A stretch of 64,000 nucleotides of DNA from Macrocystis pyrifera (taxonomy: Eukaryota > Sar > Phaeophyceae > Laminariales > Laminariaceae), in the NCBI GenBank assembly GCA_031763025.1, contig JASSKH010000030.1:2673197-2737196 (forward strand), in the 5' to 3' direction. Shown piece by piece: positions 20,958 through 34,268 of the stretch (position 1 is the stretch's first letter; every line of letters starts with the position of its first letter). A program made the position numbers and the translations under genes. Under the pieces are notes generated by a model, which was given only the letters and a program-made list of their open reading frames with translations, was not told where the DNA came from and searched no databases.

Positions 20958-23900
20958 CGTACAACTCTCTCGAAAGTAGCTCAACACAGGTACATTTGTT
21001 TGCTGTACTCGTGCGAGTAAATACGAGTACCGCCGTAGGCGGTGTGTGGTTGGGGTACCGTACGTCGCACAGTACCAGGAACCTGGTGCATGTCACACGT
21101 CGTCGGTCGCGAGTCGCGAGTCGCGAGTCGTGAATCTTGTCTTGATGTGAATCGTGCCGCATACAAGCGAAACGACGAGAAAAGTGTGAGCCTTTTTGTT
21201 ATTGGGCCGCATATTGCGTAGATCTATTCACCATCCTCGTAGATCTGCTGTAGTAGATTGTCGTGCTCGTAGATGGATGACTGTTGAGGGTGAGAACACG
21301 TCGTACTCGCAGCTCCATGGTGCCAGCTGTGAGCTGTGACAGTGAGTTCCACCAAGCTCGTCGATAATACAATAGTAGATCCTACATACTCTATGCAACG
21401 AGCCGCGTGGCACCTAGAGCGCGCAATCATATTGCGACGACCACGACGGCTCCTCACGCAGCTTCGCAGCACCAAATAAAAAATCATCAATCGACTACGT
21501 ATATAATACTTCGAAGTACTGTATATACTTGTTACAGCAGTAGTAGCAGTAGTACTCGTATCTTATGTACGAACGAAGTTTTTTTGTCTCGCACGCTCGT
21601 ACATGTGTGTACTTCTGCTGGACCAGTGGTGGTGTTGTATTTTGACCTCCGTACGTACACGTGACATTGCAAGATGTCCGTCAGACACAGGCAATGAATG
21701 GATGGGTGAGATAAGGCCACCGAACCTGGATGAGGTTGATGATGTCCTCACCTACGAGGTATGACCCTCCCAAAACATGAATGTCCTGTTTTTTTGGAGG
21801 GTCATAACCCGCAGGTTCTCCTATTCATTTTACGTGTGAGATGGTCACGGCGCGAACAGCTCAAAGCTCAACGCCTCGAGTCTCAGGTCTAGCCCGTGGC
21901 TCGCGAAAACAGGCCACGAGTACAGCAGCAGTAGTGGTCCCTCTATAGTGCCGGTTGTCCTCTACTATAATAGTGCCTGTAGAAACGCCTACTGTCAGAT
22001 CGGATTCACCAGTCAGTATGTATGGTGGTACGCGGAGTAGTGCCGGTTGCTGCTACAGGCGTAGTGCCGGTAATGTTGGCTGGCCTATGCCGGCCCTACG
22101 TATACGTAGAGAGACAAATCACTCTGTACGTACTCGCACAGGGCGTCTTGATGGAAGGAAACGTGAGCACTAAATATTTTTTCACCAGGAGTATTGACTT
22201 GGCAAGCGAGCAATAAAAAAGACAGGTTGAGCTCAACATGAAATAAGAAACCGGGATTCATCATACTGAATTGGTATGAAACGCACTCATTCTCAAATAA
22301 GAAATCCAGCCTGGAACAGTTTTCCTGTTTCTTGTTATTAGGTGCCAGGTACTACTGCTGCTGTAGTTTAGGGCAACACAACAACAAACAGCATAGAACC
22401 AGCTGGGGGAACTGCAGAACAGCAAGCAGCAACAGAGTTTCTTTGTCTCTACCCTCTTCCTGCCTTCTTGCCTGCCGCCTGGTCTTCATGTGTCGTCCTT
22501 ATGTTGGTCCATCAGCGGGACATATCATAGGGCCGGACTGATCGTACCAGCTAACAACAACCTTGTCCTCGGGACTCGCTCGGCGCCCTGAGCGCATTTT
22601 TGCTTCGTTTTTCTTTCTTTCATTTCTTTTTCCATTTTTTCTTTCTTTTCTGTCGTTTTTCTGTTCCCTCTTCATGTTTTTCTTTGTTTTTTCATTTCCT
22701 TTTTTTTTCGAGTGTACGTGTGTTAACTACAGTCTCTTTTGTGACCACAGGCAGGATTTCAGGGAAGTGAGCTAAAGCATCATCATCACTATTATTCAGG
22801 GATCTGAGGAGCGAAAGGGAGGGAGCTGGACATGTAGGGCAAAGAAATTAGACGGGATGGAACAAACTAAAAATAATATCTGAAGCCTTGCCCTTGCCCG
22901 CCTTGCTTGTGCTCACCCGAGAATCCTTAGGAGATTGCTTGGTGGCAAGATCATTGTGTACCAACATGCTTCTGTACGGTTGTGTAAACCGACGTCACTG
23001 CATCACAGAACACGCCAGGCACGAGCGAAGTCAACCTACTTGTACTGCTGCGACCATCGGCTCTATTAGATCTAACGACTGAACAACAACTAACTATTAA
23101 TAGATTATCCTTTCAACGTAGCGTATAAACAGATCAATACGAGCACATTGTACAACGAGTTTCAGTATGCCAAGCAAGGCTACTTTCTTTTGTATATTTG
23201 GAGTGGTGACAACCACTGAGAAAGAGCCCTTGCTGCTGACGGTGGCGGCGTGACGGCGATGACCTACGCGTAGGACCCTCCCGCCAGTCGAACGCGCCTC
23301 ACGGTGCTTCGCGCTCGTTGCAAGCAATGTCTCCCTGGTTGGTGAAAACCCGACTTCCCCCATCCCGGCATTGTAGGGATGCGAGGGCTTATGGCCATGG
23401 GACTGCGGCCATGCATGACACGAGTACACCCCTCAGTCGAAGGGAGATACGAGAGAGCTCGTAGCAAAAACAAAAGCAGTCACGACGTCATACTCTTACT
23501 CTCACCTTATCCTCTATCGTTCTTCGTCCCTGGCAGCCACGGTTAGCGCGCAGCAGGCAGCAGGGGCGGTCCGCGGTCTCCTGCATGAGCTTCATCCCTG
23601 CCAAGAACTGCGAACCACAAGCTACCACAGCTGTAGTAAATTTTGTTGCATCGTACCTGTTTCACCGCCAACAGCGCGTTCTAGATTGACGAAACAAAAA
23701 GCGGGGGGCCAAAGGTAACATGATCTAGTTTGGTTGCGTTTGGATGTTTGGATGTTTCATTAGAATTGAGAGTTGAGAGCATTTTGATTGGTCTGAAATA
23801 AGTGAAAAGTGGTGAACGAAGAGGAACATCCGCCTGCAATAATGCCTGCCCAAGTTCCAGGTGTGTAAGCCCATCATACATCATGCACGCGCCCCCTTCC

Positions 23901-23973
23901 CGCTGTCACTCTCGACCGCTTCCCTTCGCGACCTGGTACTGCAAAACTTCTTTGCCCACCACCACTACGGACG
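20958..23973. other. Left flank of the unit 2 gene; no gene seen
   Basis: Collinear with 8645–11765 but without the MITE. A 10-bp perfect hairpin (ATGACCCTCC at 21761–21770 with GGAGGGTCAT at 21796–21805, around a T run) is conserved in unit 3 at 44745–44789. T-rich runs follow near 22600–22710. No coding frame is conserved across units. Confidence 0.45.
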
Positions 23974-25702
23974 ATGACGACGACCATGCGGAGCCTCCAA
24001 ATGCGCATCGTGGACGACAACCCATCCTCTCCCTCTGCAGTAGAACTGTCGCCTGCGGACCCTCTGCGAGACCTCACGCCGCTCGAGTGCCTCGAGCATC
24101 TGTCGACGGCAGCGAGCATGTGCTCTCCACACTGCCCCCGCGAAGCCACCAACGTTTTCAAGTGGGGTGCTTCCGCGATCATAGGTGTGGTCCACGAGGC
24201 ATGGCTAGCAGGAAGTCGCCCCTTTGACGATGAGGGCCTCGTGCAAACAACGGCTATCCCCGCCATTCAAGAGCTCGACACCATCCGAAACGACCTATAC
24301 TACACCACCTACTTTGACGAGGAATGCATCATGTTGGACGATGTCATGAGCCACATCTGGAACGAGCCGCTTCGGCTGAAGTCGAGCGTTCGGTTTGGCA
24401 CGACGGTGGTCGACCTCGACAACATGCCACCGCCATCATCATCATCAGCAACCGCATCGCCATCAGGGGCGCCCCCCATGCCTGCATCGACCCCGTCTAC
24501 TTGGCCATGCGCACCCCCGGCCTATCCGGAGGAAACCTCTTCTTACTTCCAGGACTACTCCATGCCGGACGACAACGATCCTCACAGCACCTGCGACTCT
24601 GACGTCGAGGTGACGGGTGACCCGGCGGGCAGCAGCACCATCTTCGACTGCGGCATCATGGACGACTACAGCAGCAGCAGCAGCAACAGCAGCAACGACC
24701 CCTATCCTTTCTACCAGTTCAACCCCGAAGCGATGCCCTACGAGTACGAGCAGCAGGAGGGTACTGACGTTCAACATGCAGCATACGACTTGGGGGAAAT
24801 GGCCGTGTCGGAGGATGCTGGAATCGGGGAGCACGGCCGTTCCAACGACAAGCAGGCCGAATCAGTCACGTTCCAGCCATCGCTTGCCACGGGTGAGTTA
24901 CAGCAGCAGCAGTATGGTGCACGGTAGTGTACGGTGCGGTGCGGTGCGGTGCGGATATTTGATTTTTTATATTCACAGGATGCGGTGCGGCTTGGTACAA
25001 CCCGTCAAAACCCACAACGCGTCGTAGCGAAGTAGTTGATTTGATAGACTCCCCTGACCACGGTTTTATTTTGTGAGATTCGAACGGTGCGCGCGGTTCG
25101 ATACGGATTCTATTCGTTTCAGTTGTACGCTGCGGTGCGGTGCGGTGCGGTTTTGTTAAAGAAACAATCATATGACACGGTGCAGTACAGAGTATCGTGC
25201 TCCCCTATTTGAGCAAAGGCCCTTTCCCGTGTTTGTTTGCGTGCTGTACTGCTGTATGTTCTCTCCCTGCGCCTCAGCAGATTTAGCATTCGATGCGCCC
25301 TTGCTCCCGGTGGCGGAGCCGACCGAACGCTTCGACGACGTGGACAGCAGCAGCAGTTTCAACGGCAAGCGACAAGATACCCCAGATGAGAAAGAGAAGG
25401 GGGGAAACGTTGCGGTGCAGTCTTTCAGCCCTAAAGATAGTAGTTATGCGGGAAACAAGGGTAGCTACCAGGTTTCGTCGCCTGGGGTAGACTATCCGCC
25501 GGCAATGTTGGCAGTGCCCCCACCGACCAGAAGGGTAAGGCGCCGTTTCGACAAGAGTACCCCGAAGCATTCTGAGGGGCGATGTTTGGGAGTAGGTTCC
25601 GAGAAGCGTTCCTCACGGTCGAAACGGAGTAGGGCCGAGGTCAGACACAAGCGCTCAAGCGTCCGCGTGGGCAGGGCGAGAATCGCGGCTGGTATTGGGT
25701 AG
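23974..25702 (+). CDS. Two-exon gene of unknown function, unit 2 copy (longest form)
   Basis: Exon 1 is 23974–24892 and exon 2 is 25281–25702, giving 1341 bp and 446 residues. The splice (G|GTGAGT … CTCAGCAG|AT, phase 1) keeps the frame. Exon 2 begins DLAFDAPLLPVAEPTERF, has an acidic Ser-rich patch (DDVDSSSSF), a YPPAMLAVPPPTRRVRRRF stretch, and a basic tail including KRSSRSKRSRAEVRHKR, which looks like a nuclear localisation signal. Exon 1 differs from unit 1 at two visible residues (Pro to Ser in the linker, Ser to Gly near the end). Neither signal peptide nor membrane segment is visible. I do not recognise the family. Acidic middle plus basic tail hints at a nuclear role, unproven. With three near-copies in the window, this one is the best candidate for the intact gene. 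Confidence 0.7.
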
Positions 25703-28700
25703 GTAGAATGCGGTATAATGCAGTAGGTGCCGAACAAACCAGGTACATGCTGTATGTGCGTGTGTAATTGCAGCAGGGCTCCCGATGGGCCCGCGGCAAC
25801 ATGTACCTTTTACTGCGAACCGTGCCAACATTTTCGCCGTATGATATGATAGGTGCGGAAAAACTGCTGCCCGGGGTCGTTTGCATCGCAGCAGGCGAAA
25901 TTTCGATTTGTTTGAGGCCTTTGCGTTTGGCCGCAAGTAAAGTCAATTTTAGTAGGCCGTTTTTCAAAGACGGTTACGTGAAACGATCCGGCAAACCTGG
26001 TATGCCGTGACTACCAGCAGAGACATGAAGAAAAAAATAATGGAAAAACAATGAATCAATTTCTTTCGAAAAACCAAAACGGACGAAACCCGGGGTTGTT
26101 AGCCTGGCATCCCCTGGGCGACCCCGAGGAAGTTCCATTGGAATTATGACTGATGTTTTTTTCCTACGACTCTTGGCCGCCGACGGCATCGTATCGTAAC
26201 ACACAAAGCGTCAGTAACAGGTACCTGGCACTCGTACGAAGCATATATTCTCTTTTTTCGTTATCCCGAAAAATGTAGGCAATATTTCCGGCCAGAGTGG
26301 TGCATATTATACGAATATCTACTACTGTACTATCATATTTGAAACGTTTTTCGGGCGGAGTATTCGTTGGAGGTTTTTATGCGTGGTCATACATGCTCTC
26401 GTAGTCGTTTGACCATTGACCGCGCATCACTTTCGAGACGGAGCGAAAAAAAACAAAAAATGCAAGTGCTCTGTAGATTTTTTTTATTAATAGGTACTGT
26501 ATGTAGATAGAGACGAATGGCATCATTGCTACGAAGTAACGGACACGTATCTTCTAGGAATGTTGTCGTTTGTCCCGCTTCCCTTCCGTTCGGAAAGGTT
26601 GTGTGTGACCGGAAATGATCGATGCCTCCACGTGGCTCCGGTTGGATATAGGCCCTGGAAGGTAAAAGGTTTTGATTAAACTCGGTATAACCTTCCTCAG
26701 GCTGAACTGAACTCGATCCCAAACACCAGAAGGAAACCAGACGAAGAGTAAGAAGAGGAGAATGGTGTTGTTGCTCGGGTGGAGTACAAAACAGGTGATG
26801 TTTTTTTTTTCCTTTTTTTTTTTCTGAGTGTTTGAGGCGTTCCATTGACACGTGCAGAGCATATACGGGGGTACTTTAGCAGAGTACGAGCTGGGCCATC
26901 CGAAAAAACAGAGAACGCTTCCTGAATAAAATCATATATCTCGTGAACCGCTGCGACTTAATCTGGAAGCACTAACCCTGACACACCACTGCTTATGCGA
27001 AGACACCAACGTATTGGAAAAGTTATGTACTTTTCTTTGTCCCACTCAATCTCGCCGTAAATACGTGAAAAATCTAAAGCACCAACTTTTTTGGCACTCA
27101 ATTCGTAAAAAGAATGATCAAGATAAAAGTGTTAGAGACAATGCTGGAGACACAAGGTGAAGATGCATGTAAGTCTCGTTGCCCAATTCGCCACCCACCA
27201 GGAGATATTACCAACTCTCGATTCCGTACATGAAGAACAAGTAATCACGAACGAATTGCATTTCTGCGATGCCCCGCTCAATTTTGAGAATATGCGCTAT
27301 CAATAGATATTCATATAACCCGGATTTGAATCGCACGTACAAAGGCACTCACTGTCGGCCCTGTTTCTTTTTCGGTTTTTTTTAACGACATATATTTAGT
27401 CGTTTTTGGTATTTTTCCGGGTAGGTGAACCGGTCATATCTCTCGGGCAAACACAAAAATCACAGAGAGGGCAAGACGTCATTGCGTCGATGAGTGCGAA
27501 AACATCTAGTCCAAATCCGTATAATCGATGGGGGCATGGCCAATCCGACGTTTAAACCTTGTTAAGGCTGGCCCAGCTCGTCTTGTACTATGTAGTATGG
27601 ACAAAAAGTGATGACATTGACTTGTTTTTCTTGCCGGGTGTGCTGTAGTATTCCTGTGTGCTCGTGCATGAGTTGTTGAAAACTGTACACGAGAAGCGCG
27701 CCCTAGATTTTTAGTACTACTACTGCTGTAATAAACAGATTTATGCTCACAAGTGCAAACGCTTGGATAAGAGCGCCCGATTTATTATATCTAAGTTTTT
27801 TTTTTTTCTCCCGCGTCATTTGGTCGGCACACACTCACTCGTTTTCTTCCGAAACATCCATCCGCATAACCTACAGCAGTAGTATAATACTCACGGGCAG
27901 GTACACAAGTATCATCAGTCAATCACCTGTATTCTTCATAATATGCAATGCCTGAATTGCCGCCATCTCGTGTTGCGTATGCGATGTTTTCCCGCAGCTC
28001 TGCTTTTCTTGAACATTGTTTTTCGTCCAAACCCGTAATTTCGCGCGATGAGTACAATTAAAAATCACTCCTCCGTACGTACGTCTACAGCCGAAATGAG
28101 TTGTTTCATACCACGTGTTCCAGTCTACAGTAGGTACTGTAGTTTGTTCTCGAAACGTGGGTATTCTTATCCTATTTTCATTCCGAGTAGTTTACCCCCG
28201 GAGCGTGGATATTTTTATCTTATATTATACGTCCAAGTAGTTTGTCCCCGAAACGTGGGTGCGTTCCAAGCTACTAGAATAATCCCGTGTATTTTCTGTC
28301 TCCTAAACATGTTTTTTTTCACCTCACGAGTGTCATAATTCCAAGAACTTGTAGTCAAACACCTACGGTTTCAGTCTGTCCCCGAAATGACGGTTCCGCC
28401 GCACCCGGGGAGGATGAGGTGACATCCTCGGTTCAGAAATGCTTCCTCCGTAGCTCTACAACTCCGACTAACCGGGAAAGCCAACGGTGACATCTCGGAT
28501 CAAAACCGTCCGGCACGGTTTGGAAACCCCAACCCTTCCACATCTCTCCGAATCCAACGAGTCGGGTGAACAAAAGATCTCCCGGGACCCGGACGATTCC
28601 GCCCCGCACGACGTAGAAACCCCAGCTCCCGGCACACTATTGTTGAACACGTATGGGTTTGGTGAAGCGAGCGACATGTGGGGATGTCAGGCCCCCACAT

Positions 28701-29786
28701 CCCCGGGTCATCTATCCTTCCATATGTACCTTTACAAGTCCAACGAGTCAGGTGGCGAAGACAGTGGTTTCCCCTTGCGAAGACCCCCTTGCACGGTGTG
28801 GAAGCCCCAACTCCGGGCACAGCTGTTGTTGACACAGCCAAAGGCGCCGTGATGAAACGGCCCAGTCCCTTGATCATAGCCCACTCAATATAATATTACC
28901 TACAGCTCTAACGAAGAATGGACTAAAGAGGTGATCCCCCGTGTCGCAACCATCCCGCCCGGTGTGGAAATCCCCACTCCGGGTACGCCATTGGCTGGGG
29001 GCTGGGGCTCGTATAGCCGGTGGCACCTTGAAAGGGTACAGCCCCCTTCTCGGATCATAAATACCAAGTACTTCCATTTATTTACAATTCCAAGGGGTCG
29101 GGGACGAAAACGGTGAACGCTCACGACGATACCACCTCGCACGGTGAGGAACCCCCTAAAGCTGCTTCGAAATGCTGTGATTTCTTACATGTTTTGAGTA
29201 CATACCTATTGAGCATCGAAGGCGCGTACACGGCGGTTTAGGACATGTTCAAACCGATGAGAGGTTCTCTCGTCTTCATCGTTGAATTGCGCCACCGGTG
29301 GCTGCCAAATCCTCGAAGTATCTGCTATTTTCACAGCAGCAGTAGTAGTAGTAGTAGTAGTATTACGAATAAAAACACAGCAGTGTAACGAATGATAACA
29401 GACACCATATACCCTGCCTGTAACGAACATGATGCTACTATTGATACTGCTGTAGCTGGCCCACACCGCCTACATACAACATTACAATATTATTGTGGTT
29501 TCTAGTAACAAACAATTTCCGCTTTACGGTACAGTCGGTACTTCGAATGCCCGACATTCACTGCTACGTACTTTGTGTGAACTACTATTGCTGTTTTTTT
29601 AGTTCCCGCACATTAACTCATCGCCATAATGTAGTCCGTGGTCACAGGACAGGCTCCAGCAACTTTGTAGTGGAAAATTTCAGTATTTCCTCGGGAGGAA
29701 AATGAAACAAAGACGAATACGCAAGATAATATTTGTATATATATATATATCTGAAACAAATCGTATGCTTCAGACAAACGTATAAC
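25703..29786. other. Right flank of the unit 2 gene; no further gene supported
   Basis: Collinear with 13492–17570, including both degenerate repeat arrays (28141–28262 and 28504–29152). Small homopolymer indels relative to unit 1 break all long frames. Confidence 0.45.
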
Positions 29787-29885
29787 GGCCGGCGTCCCCG
29801 GTGGATTGGTAGGTGGTCCGCGAGCCTATGAAGATCAATTTCGTGAGTTCGAGTCTCACCGAGTGCATGCTCGTAGGGACTTTTT
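29787..29885 (+). ncRNA. tRNA-like Pol III transcript candidate, unit 2
   Basis: Identical by eye to the unit 1 element (17571–17669), although neighbouring sequence differs at several positions. It has the same A-box/B-box-like arms, extra hairpin, GTCCC/GGGAC pairing and TTTTT end. Confidence 0.45.
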
Positions 29886-30235
29886 CTTGCATAAAATTGA
29901 TTAGCGGAAAGCGCGAGAGCGTGAGTTAGCTGTACATTCGATGAAAGTCGACGAGCAGTGGGAATGCTGAACCCTATGCGCCATAAAAACTAAAAAGGCA
30001 CGTACCGGGGGGAAGAAGGGACGACACCTGTGACCACGGCTTGTCCAGAAGATCGTCGAGGGTAAAACCTCCTACGAGTGGGCTGGAAAGTAAAAGTGCT
30101 GACGAAAAAACAAAATAATAATACAAAAAAAAGTAATGTGAGATCATCGCCGCCATGTTGGCCGTGGTCATGGGACAGGCTCCAGTAACTCTGTGTGATG
30201 GAATAATTCCAAGGCTTCTCACAAGTAATTGATAG

Positions 30236-30700
30236 TCGTGACGGGACGGGACGGAACAGTTTTGACTTGTTTGGTTGGAAAAAGATGGAGAACGGGACGG
30301 GCCGGAACGGCAAAATAAGGATATAGAACGCTGGCGGAGCGGGACGGGACGGGATAGCGGGTGCACAATTTCTCGACGGGACGGAACGGTAAAATTCAAC
30401 GGGGCATATTTTTACGACGGAACGGGACGGTTCAGTACAATGGAACATTTTTTCGCGACGGGACGGGACGGGACGGTGAAATACAATGTTTTTTTTTTTT
30501 TTTCACGGCGGGACGGGACGGTAAATATTTTTTTCCTCGGCGGAACGGGACGGTAAAGTATTATTCTTTTTGGTTTCACGGCGGGATGGGACGGTGGTGC
30601 GTGCAGTTTTTCGTGACGGGACGGTACCGTAAAGCGCAATGAGAGCTTTTTCACGACGGGTCGGGATGGTAAGAGAACAACTCGACGACGGGACGGGAGG
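30236..30700 (+). repeat. GACGGG minisatellite, unit 2 left cluster
   Basis: Counterpart of 18025–18485, with the same order of GACGGG words and small length changes in T runs (for example a 15–16 T run near 30488). Confidence 0.75.
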
Positions 30701-30708
30701 GCAAGGTT

Positions 30709-31019
30709 GTTCCTGGTGGATGTCGATGGACGGCTGGCCTCAATCGTCGCCTTGTACTCGGGGGTGTGGTTCTCTTAGATGGCTCAGCGGAGATTGCTTG
30801 TCCCGGAGCTTTCTAGCCGCAGGGTAGGCGGGGTTGAATACGTAAAGAGTTTCCCGCACTGCTGGTTGCGCGCTGGTAGCCGTCCCGAGGCGGGTATCTC
30901 TGTGACCACCGTGTGCTTGACGTTTTTCTTGCCGGCCGACGGCTCAAACTCTGAGAATTGTTGCCACAACGGCCGAAGTCTTCTGATCCCCTCCCACCCC
31001 TGCCCCAAGCACTGTCGCG
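30709..31019 (-). pseudogene. BED-type zinc-finger / hAT relic, unit 2
   Basis: Copy of 18490–18800 with the same motif order and the same frame break. It carries no repair of the frame, so the decay predates the duplication. Confidence 0.45.
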
Positions 31020-31248
31020 GTGCCAGGCGGTGGCTGTTCTGATGGCTGTGCTTGCGCAGTGTTGCTGGTGGTTGCGATGTAGAGGTGGTGGTTGGTGGAG
31101 GTGGTGGCGGCGGCGGTGGTGATGCTGGTGTCGCTACTGGTGTCGCTGCTGATCAATCGTCTCCACCCGCGAGATAGGCATCCATGGCGTCCGCACCGGT
31201 CACAGCAGTACTGGTTGCCGTCAATTGAGTGGTTTGTGTTTATGGCCA

Positions 31249-31298
31249 GCTGGTGACTGGTGGCTGGTGGCTGGTGGCTGGTGGCTGGTGGCTGGTGA
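31249..31298. repeat. GGTGGCT heptamer repeat, unit 2
   Basis: Five to six copies of GGTGGCT, longer than in unit 1. Confidence 0.7.
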
Positions 31299-31455
31299 TA
31301 CTCGTAGGTGTTGCACGTGGATATATGAAATATGAAGATTCATGAACAAGAAAATTAATGAAGAACAAAAAAAATAGTTATTTTTACTACGAAGCATCGG
31401 TTCAAAACGTACGGGCCTTCCGCTAAAAAATCAGCAAGTAAATCCAAAATACCAG

Positions 31456-31456
<1 letters not shown>

Positions 31457-31526
<70 letters not shown>

Positions 31527-31561
31527 TATTATTTTTTTGTTATTATTATTATTATTATTAA

Positions 31562-31613
<52 letters not shown>
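31457..31613. repeat. ATT microsatellite, unit 2 left part
   Basis: About 155 bp of ATT with rare interruptions, following ACCAGGT. It is the left remnant of the site that is only 60 bp in unit 1. Confidence 0.85.
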
Positions 31614-32228
31614 TGCAGAACATTCTCGGAAGAATGAGAGAATGTGAGTTTTGTACGTACGTAAGAAGTTCAAGCCAATCAGATGACTGCGGTGATTCAC
31701 GGTAGCATGAATCGTAGCCCTTGGTAGACACACCTTGTCTGGTACCTAGCCGCAACCTACTCGTATCAGCACAGTGAAGCAGAGGCAGAGCTACAGGTCC
31801 AAGGTGTGAGACTAGTTTGAGTTCGGGATGTCCGACGAGAGCAAGTCGCCGGAGGCCACGGCCAATGCGTCTACTATTGCGCGCGAGGCGCAGGCTGCGA
31901 GGTTTGCTGCACAAACAGAAGCTGAGGCGAACGCTCATGCTGCTGTAGCTGCTGTGCAAGCGGAGGTAGACGCACGCCGTGTTGGGATAGCCGAGGCTTT
32001 GTCAGAAACGGCTTTTCTGATAGCGGTTTGGTAGGCTGGCGTCGAGAGTTCTGTGTCGCCAGTTGGGTTGGGAGTTGACTCGAGTGTACGGATGTGAGCG
32101 CGGGGTTGTTGCCGTTGGGGCAGCCCCGGGGGGGTCACCCCTTCTCCAACCCCCCTTTCCGGGCGGGGGGTTGCGCATTAATATAATACAACTTCGAAAG
32201 CAAAGTGCAAATTATTATTTATATTATT
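31614..32228. other. Unit 2-specific insert left of the copia-type element
   Basis: 615 bp absent from unit 1. It contains a small open frame (31828–32034), a GC-rich palindromic stretch with CCCCGGGGGGGTCACCCC near 32127, and an AT-rich end. It may be the remnant of another retroelement whose other end was lost, or part of the same insertion event as 32229–35448. I cannot decide. Confidence 0.5.
31828..32034 (+). CDS. Small Ala-rich open frame, possible retroelement gag fragment
   Basis: 68 residues from ATG, starting MSDESKSPEATANAS, then an Ala/Glu/Gln-rich helical stretch (EAQAARFAAQTEAEANAH) and ending ALSETAFLIAVW. The composition looks coding rather than random, and it sits in transposon-derived DNA. 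It could be the N-terminus of a gag protein cut off by later insertions. No family evidence. Confidence 0.3.
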   Translation: MSDESKSPEATANASTIAREAQAARFAAQTEAEANAHAAVAAVQAEVDARRVGIAEALSETAFLIAVW

Positions 32229-32781
32229 TCTTGATAATTATCCTTGCATGTGGCAGAGGCAAGCACTTCAATCGATGTTAACCGATTGGTAAAGCATGAG
32301 CTTCGAGCTCGAAAGAGCTGATGATGAAAGAGATGGCACTCCAAGGCCTTGCCGTTGATTATTGCGGTCTCGCAGAGGAGACAGGTGGGGAGAGAAGGAG
32401 AGTGGGCGAGTGTGCGTTGTGCACGTGTGTCGTATCTCGATCTAGAACTCAAAACAAAAATACTGCAGAGGGACCCCGGACCCTCGAAATGCAGTGTAAC
32501 CTCAAAACTAAAACAAGCAAAACTCGGGAGAACTCAGCCTGTTTTTTCGGGGTTCTACAGTTCCACCGCGTACTGAACCGTAACAAGTAATCCCGCATTC
32601 TGAACAAACTGCTACTCGTATGACAGCTCAGTGTACTGTTGTACTCTACGAACTATATCAACAGATGACTAGCCATGTCCCGACAGCGAACCGATAGGCT
32701 ACTGACTACTGTTATTGTTGTTGTGTAGCAACTGACTACTGCCAACGCTGCTGTTGCGTAACAACGTAGCTATCCTTAATA
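32229..32781 (-). repeat. 3' LTR of the copia-type element
   Basis: 553 bp, matching 34896–35448 except for C/T differences near 32352 and 32556. The interior side is preceded on the minus strand by a short purine stretch, GAGAGG. Confidence 0.65.
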
Positions 32782-34268
32782 CGACCTCTCGATGGATGGG
32801 ACATAAAGCCAAGTTGCTGTTCAACTATCAACCTGTTCAACTATCAACTCGAATCGTCCAATTATGTTACTTCTCTGCGTTACATGCCATAATTCCAAAA
32901 TGCGCACAACAATAAATTTAATTGTTGCGGGGGAAATGCTGCTGGCAGTAACCAATTCGGTATCTACTAGTAATATAATATGATATGTGTCTAAAGGAAA
33001 GACATGAATCCAAGCAAACAAAACAAAACATATTCTGCTGCTTTACTATACGTATTGTACCTATAAATACGTGCTCTTGCATGTTAAATGCGAGTTTACC
33101 AGTATACTATACTAGAATCATCAGACGTCAACTATATCCCGATCATGTAATCGATCAAGAATAAATTAACCTTCCAATGTATCTCCCCAAAACTATCTGA
33201 CTCTGGTTGCTTGGTCAGAGTGTTTGTCTGAACTACTTGTCTGCAAATTAACGAAGTGGAATCCATTGCTATGTCGCAACAAAGTTTCATTACTCCTTTG
33301 CAACGTCGAAACAACTTCAACTGCTCCTGCTTCGCTTTCGACGGGTGATCAATCCTTCTACAGCTGACGCAAAAAACTACAACGCATAACCTGGCAACGT
33401 AAAGGCATACTACTGATGTGACGGGTTTGACGCATGGAATAGCATGCAAACCGAAAAACATCACACACAAAACCTTGGAAACCGTGCGGGTCTCACTATA
33501 CATTTACCAGACAGACACATACGGTACGATTTGTTGACCAAAAAATAGAAACAGCTACAGTAAGTAGTGGTAGCAGCGGCCGACGTTATATGCTTATGTC
33601 CGCCCCATACAGAAAAGATACGTCGTGCTACTCACTACATATAGAAACCTTTCGCAAATAGCCTAGCAGCTTAACACGCTTCTGCCGCCCCCCCGTACAA
33701 AGAAAGCGTGTCGTGCTACGTACTACGAAACAAGAAAATCTTGCCGTTAAGTTGATGACGATGTATGCGACCTCGGGGTGACGCAGATGTCCCTCCTGGC
33801 GTTGCAGAAGATGGTGATGTACATGGCGATCCAGCAGACGTTCTCCCCGGTAATCCCAATAGTTGTAGTAGTTGATGCGGTGGCCCGGTCCTGAAAGATA
33901 CCTCTTCAGCTAACCCCACGTTTCTGTTGTTGACGACTCCATAGCTCTGACAGTCTCAGCGAACAGTTGCTGTGACGATTCCGGAAGGTATCTTTCCGAC
34001 AATCTCAAGCGCTTTTTTACAGGATCTCGTAAACCGTCATTTCGACGACCCCGTGTTGATGTGATACTCCAGCGTAGATAATAATTTTGCTCAAAGACCC
34101 CGGATGATGTTCCGGTGGCGAAATTTCAAGAGCTAAAACTGAAAGCCCTTGTCAAAATCGTCGTCGAAGTTGATCGTAGGCTGCTCGTCGGTGTCCACGC
34201 GCAGTACAGCCGCCGTGTGCGTGCTGCTCTTCTGTGGGCGTTCAGCTCCTTGCGCAAAGCATTCGGTG